Positions 40,676 through 48,774 of a stretch of DNA of 64,000 nt are shown here, in pieces. Within the stretch, counting starts at the first letter, position 1. Each line of letters opens with the position of its first letter. Below the pieces are notes generated by a model. That model saw nothing but the letters and a program-made list of their open reading frames with translations, was not told the origin of the DNA and did no database searches. A program made the position numbers and the translations under genes. The DNA comes from Aestuariivirga sp. (GTDB lineage Bacteria; Pseudomonadota; Alphaproteobacteria; Rhizobiales; Aestuariivirgaceae), in contig JAUXUN010000068.1 of NCBI GenBank assembly GCA_030680855.1, positions 1 through 64,000 on the forward strand, read 5' to 3'.

Positions 40676-41518
40676 TCACTGCAGGAGGGCGGCATTGGAA
40701 GCGGCTAGATCGATGCCGCTCACGGTCGCACGGCCGGCAAGCAAGCTGATGTATTGGCGGATTGCCGTTCGCCTCACATGTTCTTCAAGATAGGCGGCAA
40801 TGCGCGGATGCACCATTTCAAAAGGCAGTTGCCTGCCGTCCACACGACGGTCCAGCCGAACGATATGAAATCCGTAACGGCTTTCAATCGGATCCCCGTG
40901 AATAACCCCGACCGCAAGAGTTCCCAGTGCCTGTTCGAATTCCGGCACAGTCTGGCCAGGGCCAATTTGTCCAAGATTGCCGCCGACTTCGCGGGATGGG
41001 CAAGCAGAATACTGTTTCGCCAAACTTGCGAAAGCGGCGGGGTGGGCTTGCAGCTCTGCCATGACCAGCACAGCCTGGCCACGCGCGGCCGCCCGCGCCT
41101 TCGCATCACCCGGTGCGGCGATAAGCAGGATGTGCGAGGCTTCGAAAATCGCTGGCGAGCGGAAGCGCCGGAGGTTCTGGGTATAGTAGCGCTCGCAGTC
41201 GTCAACACTGGCTTTTGGTGTAATGACTTCGCTCTCTATTACCAGACGAACCAAAGACTCGTCTTCCGTCTCGCGGCGCCCTTCATCATCCCCCATTGGA
41301 TGTGACACGATATTGAGCCGCTTTGCCTCCTGGAGTAGCAATTCGCGGATGGCAAGTGCCTGAGCTGCGGCCTTCCAGGCCTCAATCGGAGACTTGGCAG
41401 GATGATTTTGTGTTTCCCGCGCGATCTCTGCCCGCGGAATCTCAATACCATTGACGGTTACTGCCTTTGGTTTGGGAGCGACAGTCGACTTCACCGTGCA
41501 ACCGGCTGATATATTCAT
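40676..41518 (-). CDS. Parvulin-type peptidyl-prolyl isomerase (PpiC/NifM-like)
   Basis: 280 residues from the ATG after GGAGTGAAGG. The rotamase core reads EASHILLIAAPGD, FASLAKQYSACPS, GGNLGQIGPGQTVPEFEQAL and YGFHIVRLDRR, typical of PpiC. An N-terminal helical region (NGIEIPRAEIARETQNHP) resembles NifM/SurA chaperone modules. There is no signal peptide, so it should act in the cytoplasm. A PpiC gene after narI is a recurring arrangement in proteobacterial nar operons, where it probably helps NarG folding. It starts six bases after narI. Confidence 0.88.
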   Translation of the reverse strand: MNISAGCTVKSTVAPKPKAVTVNGIEIPRAEIARETQNHPAKSPIEAWKAAAQALAIRELLLQEAKRLNIVSHPMGDDEGRRETEDESLVRLVIESEVITPKASVDDCERYYTQNLRRFRSPAIFEASHILLIAAPGDAKARAAARGQAVLVMAELQAHPAAFASLAKQYSACPSREVGGNLGQIGPGQTVPEFEQALGTLAVGVIHGDPIESRYGFHIVRLDRRVDGRQLPFEMVHPRIAAYLEEHVRRTAIRQYISLLAGRATVSGIDLAASNAALLQ

Positions 41519-41523
41519 TGCCT

Positions 41524-42255
41524 TCACTCCGCTGGTTGATGTGTTGATTTTGGACCGCTTCGGCCCGTCAGAACCCTGCGGGTACGCACCACCTGATAGC
41601 CGCGGCGGCCAAGATACCAAACTGGCGCCGACCAGATATGCACGAGACGTGAGAATGGGAACACCAGGAACAGCGTCATGCCAAGCACTAGGTGCGTCAG
41701 ATAGGGCCAGTCCAGCCCCTGCAACGTGCTCGCGTCCACGGGATGCAGCGTCAGGATGCCCTGAGCCCAATGCGCTAATACCAGCATGGCCGAGCCGTCC
41801 GAATGGGTGAGGGAATAGGGCAGGGTAATCAGGCCGAGCGTGAGCTGCACCCAGAGAATGATCAGCACTGCAATATCCATTCGCGTGCTCGTGGCCCGGA
41901 TGCGAACATCAAACAATCGTCGATGAAGAAGAAGCGAAAGACCAATGAAGCAGGCCACGCCAGCCACGCCACCTGCAATGACAGCAACCAATTGTTTCAG
42001 TTCGACGGTCATGAACAGGGTGTAAATCGACGTGGGCGTGAGAAGTCCCACTGTATGCCCAAAGAGCAGGAAGAGTATGCCAAAATGAAAAAGGTTCGAT
42101 CCCCAAGTCAGTTGCTTCCTGCGCAGGATCTGGCTCGAACTCGCCTTCCATGAATATTGCTCGCGGTCATAGCGGATGAGGCTGCCCACGAGAAAAGCGG
42201 TGAGGCAGACATAGGGATACCAGACGAAGAGAATGGTGAAGATGCTGTCGCGCAT
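41524..42255 (-). CDS. narI: NarI, gamma subunit of respiratory nitrate reductase
   Basis: 243 residues, five transmembrane helices, with His in FHFGILFLLFGHTVGLL and in the later MLVLAHWAQGI and YLTHLVLGMTLFLVFPFSRLVHIWS that bind the two heme b groups. The N-terminal DSIFTILFVWYPYVCL is typical. It takes electrons from quinol and passes them to NarH. Its ATG overlaps or abuts narJ by three bases. Confidence 0.95.
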   Translation of the reverse strand: MRDSIFTILFVWYPYVCLTAFLVGSLIRYDREQYSWKASSSQILRRKQLTWGSNLFHFGILFLLFGHTVGLLTPTSIYTLFMTVELKQLVAVIAGGVAGVACFIGLSLLLHRRLFDVRIRATSTRMDIAVLIILWVQLTLGLITLPYSLTHSDGSAMLVLAHWAQGILTLHPVDASTLQGLDWPYLTHLVLGMTLFLVFPFSRLVHIWSAPVWYLGRRGYQVVRTRRVLTGRSGPKSTHQPAE

Positions 42256-42258
42256 GGC

Positions 42259-43020
42259 TTAGGCTCCTGGCCGGGTAGCGTTGCTGGAATAGGCGAATGT
42301 GGTGCGGGGCCCACTTCCGGGTGCAATTTCCAGTCCGAGAGCGGGCCTTCTGGCCTGGCGGAGCTTGGCGGAAAGGCCATCCTTGCCGCAGGAATCCGCA
42401 ACTGCTCCGGGCCCGAACAGAACTTCCTCCTCAGCCCAGGCGGCATCGAGCGCCTCAAGATCGTCCGGTTCGGGATCAGGTTCCGCCAGAAGCCGTGCGA
42501 TCATGTCTTCGTCGAGCTCGGCCTGGCTTAATTGGATTAATGCAGCGAAAACTGCCTCGTAGACGGAACTGCGTTTCTTAAGGCGCTCGCGCAACGCGGC
42601 AAAAACATGCGATGGCTGTCCAATGAGTTCAATTGCCTGGGCCGGTGCCCGGGTTGAGGCAAACTCCAGAAACAGCGGCAGAAAGTCGGGAAGTTCCGCC
42701 GTTGTAGGGCTGTAGCCACCGTCCTCATAGACCTTGATCAGATCCACCATCGCCTGGCCGCGATCACGGCTTTCGCCATGAACATGCTCGAACAGGTGAA
42801 GCGACAAGGAGCGTGTGCGGTCAAAGAGCAGGATGTAGCGTTCCTGGGCATCCATCAGATCGCCACTGGCAAGATCATCAAGCAGGTTCTGCAATGCCTT
42901 GCGGTGCGGCTTTGGCAGAACCGCCTCCTGCTCAAGGACCAGGCCAAGCTCGTCATGGGCAGCCATCATATCGGCTGTCGGATAAGAGAGGAGGGCAGAA
43001 AGAACTTTGAGCGTTTTCAT
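42259..43020 (-). CDS. narJ: NarJ, nitrate-reductase assembly chaperone
   Basis: 253 residues. The family segments LSALLSYPTADM, AQERYILLFDRTRSLSLHLFEHVHGESRDRGQAMVDL and YSPTTAELPDFLPLFLEFAS are intact, with an acidic MIARLLAEPDPEPDDLEALDAAWAEEEVLFGP tail. NarJ binds the NarG N-terminus until the Mo cofactor and iron-sulfur clusters are in place. Overlaps the narH stop by four bases. Confidence 0.95.
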   Translation of the reverse strand: MKTLKVLSALLSYPTADMMAAHDELGLVLEQEAVLPKPHRKALQNLLDDLASGDLMDAQERYILLFDRTRSLSLHLFEHVHGESRDRGQAMVDLIKVYEDGGYSPTTAELPDFLPLFLEFASTRAPAQAIELIGQPSHVFAALRERLKKRSSVYEAVFAALIQLSQAELDEDMIARLLAEPDPEPDDLEALDAAWAEEEVLFGPGAVADSCGKDGLSAKLRQARRPALGLEIAPGSGPRTTFAYSSNATRPGA

Positions 43021-44546
43021 CCCAGCGCTCCTGTCTTGGCCTTGTCATTCTTGAGTTTGACGCCACCAAACAGGTTCACCTTGCTGTCGCTTGGCATGCA
43101 ACCATCGCCAAAAGTGAAGCCGCACTGGCCACGAAGCTCATAGGCGTCTTCGGTCGCTTCACGGTGCGTTGTCGGGATGACGAAACGGTCCTCATAATTG
43201 GCAATGGCCATGATGTGGTACATCTCTTCAATCTGCTTGGACGTAAGCCCCACTTTCCTGGCAATAGCCTCGTCGATCACGCCGTCGATGGTTTTCGCCC
43301 GCATATAGGTGCGCATGGCGAGCATGCGCTCGAGACCCTTGGCTATAGGCTCCTCGTCACCGGCAGTCAGAAGGTTGGCAAGGTATTTCAACGGAATGCG
43401 GAGCGAGCGAACGTCCGGCATGGCGCCATCCGTTCCCATTTTTCCGGCCTCCGCTGCTGCTGTGATCGGCGAAAGCGGGGGGACATACCAGACCATGGGT
43501 AACGTGCGGTACTCAGGATGCAGCGGAAAAGCCACCTTCCACACCATAGCCATCTTGTAAACCGGCGAAAGCCGCGCTGCTTCCAGCCACGCGTCCGGCA
43601 CGCCGTCGGCCCGCGCTTGGGCGATCACGGCAGGATCCTCCGGATTGAGGAATATCTCCGTCTGCGCGCCATAGAGGTCCTTCTCGTCAGCAACGCTTGC
43701 GGCTTCTTCAATGCGGTCAGCATCATACAGCATGACACCGAGATGGCGGATGCGGCCGACGCAAGTCTCCGAACATACGGTGGGTTGCCCGGCCTCGATC
43801 CGGGGATAACAGAAGATGCACTTTTCGGATTTGCCGCTTGACCAGTTGAAATAGATCTTCTTGTAGGGGCAGCCTGAAACACACATGCGCCAGCCCCGGC
43901 ACTTGTCCTGATCAATCAGAACGATTCCGTCTTCCTCGCGCTTGTAAATCGCGCCAGATGGGCAGGCGGCGGCGCAGGTCGGGTTGAGGCAGTGCTCGCA
44001 CAACCGCGGCAAATACATCATGAACGTGTTTTCAAACTGGCCGTAGATATCTTTCTGGACGCCCTCAAAATTGGCATCCTTTGAACGCTTTGCGAACTCG
44101 CCGCCGAGTATTTCCTCCCAGTTCGGCCCCCATTCGATCTTTTCCATGCGTTCGCCGGTAATAAGCGAACGCGGGCGCGCGGTTGGAAACGCTTCCAGCT
44201 CTGGCGCGGATTTCAGGTGATCGTAGTCAAAAGTGAATGGCTCGTAGTAGTCGTCAATTTCCGGCATGTTCGGATTGGCAAAGATGTTCGCCAGAATGCG
44301 CCATTTACCACCGATCTTCGGTTCTATCTTGCCATTGCGCTTCCTGCGCCAACCGCCATTCCAGCGGTCTTGGTTCTCCCAGTCCTTCGGGTAACCTATT
44401 CCAGGCTTAGTCTCGACATTGTTGAACCAGGCGTATTCCATGCCTTCCCGGCTGGTCCACACGTTCTTGCAGGTCACCGAGCAGGTGTGGCACCCGATGC
44501 ATTTGTCGAGATTGAGTACCATGGCGATTTGCGCACGAATTTTCAT
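43017..44546 (-). CDS. narH: NarH, beta (iron-sulfur) subunit of respiratory nitrate reductase
   Basis: 509 residues. Four cysteine clusters are visible: CIGCHTCSVTCKNVW, CEHCLNPTCAAACPSGAI, CRGWRMCVSGCPYKK (with Trp replacing one Cys, giving the 3Fe-4S) and CIFCYPRIEAGQPTVCSETCVGRI. It carries electrons from NarI hemes to the NarG site. Starts 14 bases downstream of narG and overlaps narJ at its end. Confidence 0.96.
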   Translation of the reverse strand: MKIRAQIAMVLNLDKCIGCHTCSVTCKNVWTSREGMEYAWFNNVETKPGIGYPKDWENQDRWNGGWRRKRNGKIEPKIGGKWRILANIFANPNMPEIDDYYEPFTFDYDHLKSAPELEAFPTARPRSLITGERMEKIEWGPNWEEILGGEFAKRSKDANFEGVQKDIYGQFENTFMMYLPRLCEHCLNPTCAAACPSGAIYKREEDGIVLIDQDKCRGWRMCVSGCPYKKIYFNWSSGKSEKCIFCYPRIEAGQPTVCSETCVGRIRHLGVMLYDADRIEEAASVADEKDLYGAQTEIFLNPEDPAVIAQARADGVPDAWLEAARLSPVYKMAMVWKVAFPLHPEYRTLPMVWYVPPLSPITAAAEAGKMGTDGAMPDVRSLRIPLKYLANLLTAGDEEPIAKGLERMLAMRTYMRAKTIDGVIDEAIARKVGLTSKQIEEMYHIMAIANYEDRFVIPTTHREATEDAYELRGQCGFTFGDGCMPSDSKVNLFGGVKLKNDKAKTGALG

Positions 44547-44560
44547 GGATGAGGTCCTTC

Positions 44561-47500
44561 TTACTCGGCAGCTTGCGGGGTAACGGAAATGTTCGTGACG
44601 GTGTCGGGATGTGGCCGCTCCAGCCAGTCAATGGCTTTCATTTTCCGGATCACCACAAACTCGTCGCGGTTGGTGCCGATCGTGCCGTAGTAGTTGAAGT
44701 CATAGGCCAACTGGACATAGCCGCCGATCATGTGAGTCGGATTGATCACGATGCGCGTCACGGAATTGTGGATGCCGCCGCGGTTTCCGGTCATCTCGGA
44801 GCCCGGCACATTCACGATCTTTTCCTGGGCGTGGTACATGAAGAGAGTTCCCTCCTTCATGCGCTGCGAAACGACAGCACGGGCGACCAGCGCACCATTG
44901 GCGTTAAACGCTTCGACCCAGTCATTGTCGACAATGCCCGCCTTGCCGGCATCAGTTTCGCTCAACCAGACAATCGGCCCGCCGCGTGACAGGGTCAGCA
45001 TCAGCAGGTTGTCTGTGTAGGTGGAATGGATGCCCCATTTCTGGTGCGGCGTAATGAAGTTGAGGACGATTTCCTTTTCGCCGTTCGGCTTCAACCCGCG
45101 AACCGGGGCAATCGCCTTGAGGTCCAGGGGTGGACGGTAAACGCAAAGCGACGCACCGAATGCCCGCATCCATAAATGGTCCTGATAAAGCTGCTGGCGG
45201 CCGGTTAGTGTGCGCCATGGGATCAGTTCGTGGACGTTTGTATAGCCGGCGTTGTAGCAGACTTTCTCGCTTTCAAGACCCGACCATGTGGGCGCCGAGA
45301 TGATTTTGCGGGGCTGGGCGACAACATCGCGGAAGCGGATCTTTTCGTCCTCTTTTGGCAGGGCAAGATGGGCATGCTCGCGGCCTGTTGCCTTCGACAA
45401 CGCCTCCCAGGCTTTAACCGCAACCTCGCCATTGGTTTCGGGCGCCAGCATCAGGATGGTTTCTGCAGCGTCGATGTCTGTGACAATGCGGGCCAGTCCC
45501 TTGTTGGCTCCTTCGAGATGCACCCCATTTAACGCCTTGAGGTGTTCGACCTCATGGCCGGTTTTCCATGCCATGCCCTTGATGCCATTACCGATGGAAT
45601 CCATCAGCGGCCCGAGCGCGGTAAAGCGCTCGTAGATGTGCGGATAGTCGCGCTCGACACTCACCACCACCGGCATGGTTTTTCCGGGGATGGGCTCGCA
45701 CTCACCCTTTTTCCAGTCTTTCGGTTCGAACGGTTGGGCGATCTCATTGGCCGTGTCATGCTTGATAGGATTGAGGACCACATCTTTTTCAATACCAAGC
45801 ACTTCCGGCGCAACCCGGGAGAATGCCTTGGCAATGCCCTTGTAAATCTCCCAGTCTGATCGTGCTTCCCAGGCCGGGTCAACTGCGCCGGTAAGGGGAT
45901 GAATGAACGGGTGCATGTCTGAGGTATTGAGGTCGTTCTTCTCGTACCAGGTCGCGGTCGGCAGAACGACGTCCGAGTAGACACAGGTAGTAGACATGCG
46001 GAAATCAAGCGTCACCAAGAGGTCGAGTTTTCCTTCCGGCGCCTTGTCATGCCAGACGGCTTCCCTGGCCCGCGCCCGGCCCTCTTCGCCCAGATCCTTG
46101 CCCATGACGCCATGGGTGGTTCCAAGGAGATGTTTCAGAAAGTATTCATGGCCTTTGCCTGATGATCCCAGCAAATTCGAACGCCAGACAAAAAGGTTGC
46201 GCGGCCAATTCTTCGGATTGTCGGGGTCCTCGCAGGAGAGCTTCAGCGTGCCGTCCTTCAGCGATTTGGCGACATAATCCTTTGCTTCCATTCCGGCGGC
46301 AGCGGCGTCCTTGGCTACTTGCAACGGGTTGGTTTGCAGCTGTGGCGCCGATGGCAGCCAGCCCATGCGCTCGGCGCGGATGTTGTAGTCAATTGTTGCT
46401 GCATCCCAATCACCGGCAGGGGCGGTTGGCGAAAGCAATTCATTGATTTTGACCGTCTCGTAGCGCCACTGGTCGGTGTGGGCATAAAAAGCCGAGGTTG
46501 AATTCTGCTGGCGCGGCGGGCGGCCCCAATCGAGCGCGAAGGCCAGCGGCGCCCAGCCAGCTTGCGGCCGCAATTTCTCCTGGCCCACATAATGCGCCCA
46601 GCCACCGCCGGATTGCCCCACGCAGCCGCACATGATGAGCATGTTCATCACGCCGCGATAGTTCATGTCGGCGTGATACCAGTGGTTCATGGCGGCGCCG
46701 ATGATGATCATCGAGCGGCCATTGGTTTTCTCGGCGTTCGTCGCAAATTCACGCGCGACCTGAATGATCTTGTCGCGCGAGACACCGGTTATTTTCTCAG
46801 CCCAGGCCGGGGTGTAGGGCGTATCATCGTCAAGGTCCTTTGCGACATTGTCGCCGCCAAAGCCGTGATCAACGCCGTAGTTGGCAAGGAACAGGTCATG
46901 CACGGAGGCAACCAGCGTTTGGCCATTGGCGAGCTTGAGCTTTTTCACCGGCACCCGGCGTTTCAGGATGCTGGCATGTGATGTCGATTCAAAATGCTCG
47001 TGTTCAATGTTGCCAAAGTACGGGAAGGCGACCTCGACCATGTCGTCCTTGATGTCGGCCAGCGACAGGCGGAGCTTGGTTGGTTGTCCGGTTGCGTCCT
47101 TTTCCTCCAGGTTCCACTTGCCGGTTTCACCCCAACGGAATCCAATAGTGCCGCCAGGCACAACGATCTTGCCGCTGGTTTCGTCATAGGCAACCGTCTT
47201 CCATTCCGGATTATTGCTTTCCCCAAGCGACTTGCTGAAATCGGAGGCGCGGACAAAGCGGTCGGGAACGAGCGCATCGCCCTGCTTGACCAGTTTCACC
47301 AGCATCGGCATGTCGGTGTACTGTCGAACATAGTCCTGAAAATAGGGAACCTGCCGTTTGACGTGGTATTCTTTCAGGATCACGTGGCCCATCGCCATGG
47401 CAAGCGCCGAGTCAGTGCCCTGCTTTACCGAGAGCCAGATGTCACCGAATTTCGAGGCCTCCGAATAGTCCGGACAGATCACGGCGCTCTTCATCCCGCG

Positions 47501-48316
47501 ATAGCGCGCCTCGGTGTAAAAATGGGCGTCGGGTGTGCGCGTCTGGGGTACGTTTGAACCCCAGAGAATGATAAACCCAGCATTGTACCAGTCGGCACTT
47601 TCGGGAACATCGGTCTGCTCGCCCCAGGTTTGCGGCGAGGCTGGCGGCAGATCGCAATACCAATCATAGAACGACATGCAGACGCCACCGATCAGTGAAA
47701 GGTAGCGTGAACCTGCCGCATAGGAGACCATCGACATGGCGGGAATCGGTGAAAAGCCGAAGACCCGATCGGGTCCATAGGTTTTGGCCGTATAGGCATT
47801 TGCCGATGCAATAAGCTCGGTGGCTTCGTCCCAGTTCGCCCGCACGAAACCACCGTGACCACGTTTTTTCGTATAGCTGGCGCGCTTGTCCGAATTCTCG
47901 ACGATTGAGGCCCAGGCTGCAACCGGTGCCATCGTGGCACGCGCCTCACGCCAAAACTTCAGGAGCCGCGCCCGGATTAGGGGATATTTCACGCGGTTGC
48001 CGGAATAGAGATACCAGCTGTAGGATGCCCCGCGCGAACATCCGCGAGGCTCGTGATTGGGCAGGTCGGGGCGCGTGCGCGGGTAATCCGTCTGCTGTGT
48101 CTCCCAGGTAACGATCCCGCCCTTGACGTAAATCTTCCACGAGCATGAACCCGTGCAGTTGGCGCCGTGGGTTGAACGCACGATCGTGTCGTGCTGCCAG
48201 CGCTTGCGATAGCCATCTTCCCAGCGGCGGTCTTCGGAGGTTGTGATGCCGTGGCCGTTGGAAAATGGCTCTGACACTTTGTTGAAGAAGGTCAGGCGGT
48301 TAAGAAAATGGCTCAT
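44561..48316 (-). CDS. narG: NarG, catalytic molybdenum subunit of respiratory nitrate reductase
   Basis: 1251 residues. The N-terminal FS0 cluster motif is H-G-A-N-C-x-x-x-C (HGANCTGSCSW), with the last Cys in EPRGCSRGAS, and the Mo-ligand region LWGSNVPQTRTPDAHFY follows. The twin-Arg-like N-terminus is absent, as usual for membrane-bound cytoplasm-facing NarG. Reduces nitrate to nitrite with NarHI. The ATG at the MSHFL start is preferred over an upstream start that would overlap the small membrane-protein gene by 43 bases; the two genes still overlap by four bases. Confidence 0.96.
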   Translation of the reverse strand: MSHFLNRLTFFNKVSEPFSNGHGITTSEDRRWEDGYRKRWQHDTIVRSTHGANCTGSCSWKIYVKGGIVTWETQQTDYPRTRPDLPNHEPRGCSRGASYSWYLYSGNRVKYPLIRARLLKFWREARATMAPVAAWASIVENSDKRASYTKKRGHGGFVRANWDEATELIASANAYTAKTYGPDRVFGFSPIPAMSMVSYAAGSRYLSLIGGVCMSFYDWYCDLPPASPQTWGEQTDVPESADWYNAGFIILWGSNVPQTRTPDAHFYTEARYRGMKSAVICPDYSEASKFGDIWLSVKQGTDSALAMAMGHVILKEYHVKRQVPYFQDYVRQYTDMPMLVKLVKQGDALVPDRFVRASDFSKSLGESNNPEWKTVAYDETSGKIVVPGGTIGFRWGETGKWNLEEKDATGQPTKLRLSLADIKDDMVEVAFPYFGNIEHEHFESTSHASILKRRVPVKKLKLANGQTLVASVHDLFLANYGVDHGFGGDNVAKDLDDDTPYTPAWAEKITGVSRDKIIQVAREFATNAEKTNGRSMIIIGAAMNHWYHADMNYRGVMNMLIMCGCVGQSGGGWAHYVGQEKLRPQAGWAPLAFALDWGRPPRQQNSTSAFYAHTDQWRYETVKINELLSPTAPAGDWDAATIDYNIRAERMGWLPSAPQLQTNPLQVAKDAAAAGMEAKDYVAKSLKDGTLKLSCEDPDNPKNWPRNLFVWRSNLLGSSGKGHEYFLKHLLGTTHGVMGKDLGEEGRARAREAVWHDKAPEGKLDLLVTLDFRMSTTCVYSDVVLPTATWYEKNDLNTSDMHPFIHPLTGAVDPAWEARSDWEIYKGIAKAFSRVAPEVLGIEKDVVLNPIKHDTANEIAQPFEPKDWKKGECEPIPGKTMPVVVSVERDYPHIYERFTALGPLMDSIGNGIKGMAWKTGHEVEHLKALNGVHLEGANKGLARIVTDIDAAETILMLAPETNGEVAVKAWEALSKATGREHAHLALPKEDEKIRFRDVVAQPRKIISAPTWSGLESEKVCYNAGYTNVHELIPWRTLTGRQQLYQDHLWMRAFGASLCVYRPPLDLKAIAPVRGLKPNGEKEIVLNFITPHQKWGIHSTYTDNLLMLTLSRGGPIVWLSETDAGKAGIVDNDWVEAFNANGALVARAVVSQRMKEGTLFMYHAQEKIVNVPGSEMTGNRGGIHNSVTRIVINPTHMIGGYVQLAYDFNYYGTIGTNRDEFVVIRKMKAIDWLERPHPDTVTNISVTPQAAE

Positions 48317-48774
48317 AATGAGTCTCCGGAGTGGGTTGATCGGCGCCGCAGGCAATTCAGTTTCAGACAGGCCAAAATGGCGATTATGACCCAGAGAACA
48401 GAGCGCAGCAGCATGGCCATTACTGTGCGCATCTCATAGGCGCCCCCGGACATCACGTGATTGGCAAAAAGGGCGGAAGTGACGAGAATTGATATGGCAA
48501 GCAGCAATGAGAGCTGTCCACCCCAGCGCCGCCGTTGCATCAAGCCGATGCCCGCCGCGATGTAGACGAAACCAGTCAGAAAATTGAACCAGAGCACAAA
48601 CAGCACGACATCGCCGGCGGCGGCTCTCGATTCGGGATCTCCAAACAGTACGCGCCCTCCAGACACGATGCTGGCGAGCCCGAACACAATGGCGATGGTT
48701 GCAAGAATCAACAGCCATCGAGGACGCCTGGCCGAACTTGCGTAAACTGGATTCTGGTCGTCGCCACTCATCAT
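48313..48774 (-). CDS. Four-helix membrane protein between narK and narG
   Basis: 153 residues with four hydrophobic helices (LLILATIAIVFGLASIVSGG, AGDVVLFVLWFNFLTGFVYIAAGIGL, LSLLLAISILVTSALFANHVM, VMAMLLRSVLWVIIAILACLKL). Contains a His in ALFANHV and one Cys. No known domain. It overlaps narK by four bases and narG by four, which suggests a coupled function in nitrate import or quinone access. Similar genes occur in some alphaproteobacterial nar operons. Confidence 0.7.
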   Translation of the reverse strand: MMSGDDQNPVYASSARRPRWLLILATIAIVFGLASIVSGGRVLFGDPESRAAAGDVVLFVLWFNFLTGFVYIAAGIGLMQRRRWGGQLSLLLAISILVTSALFANHVMSGGAYEMRTVMAMLLRSVLWVIIAILACLKLNCLRRRSTHSGDSL

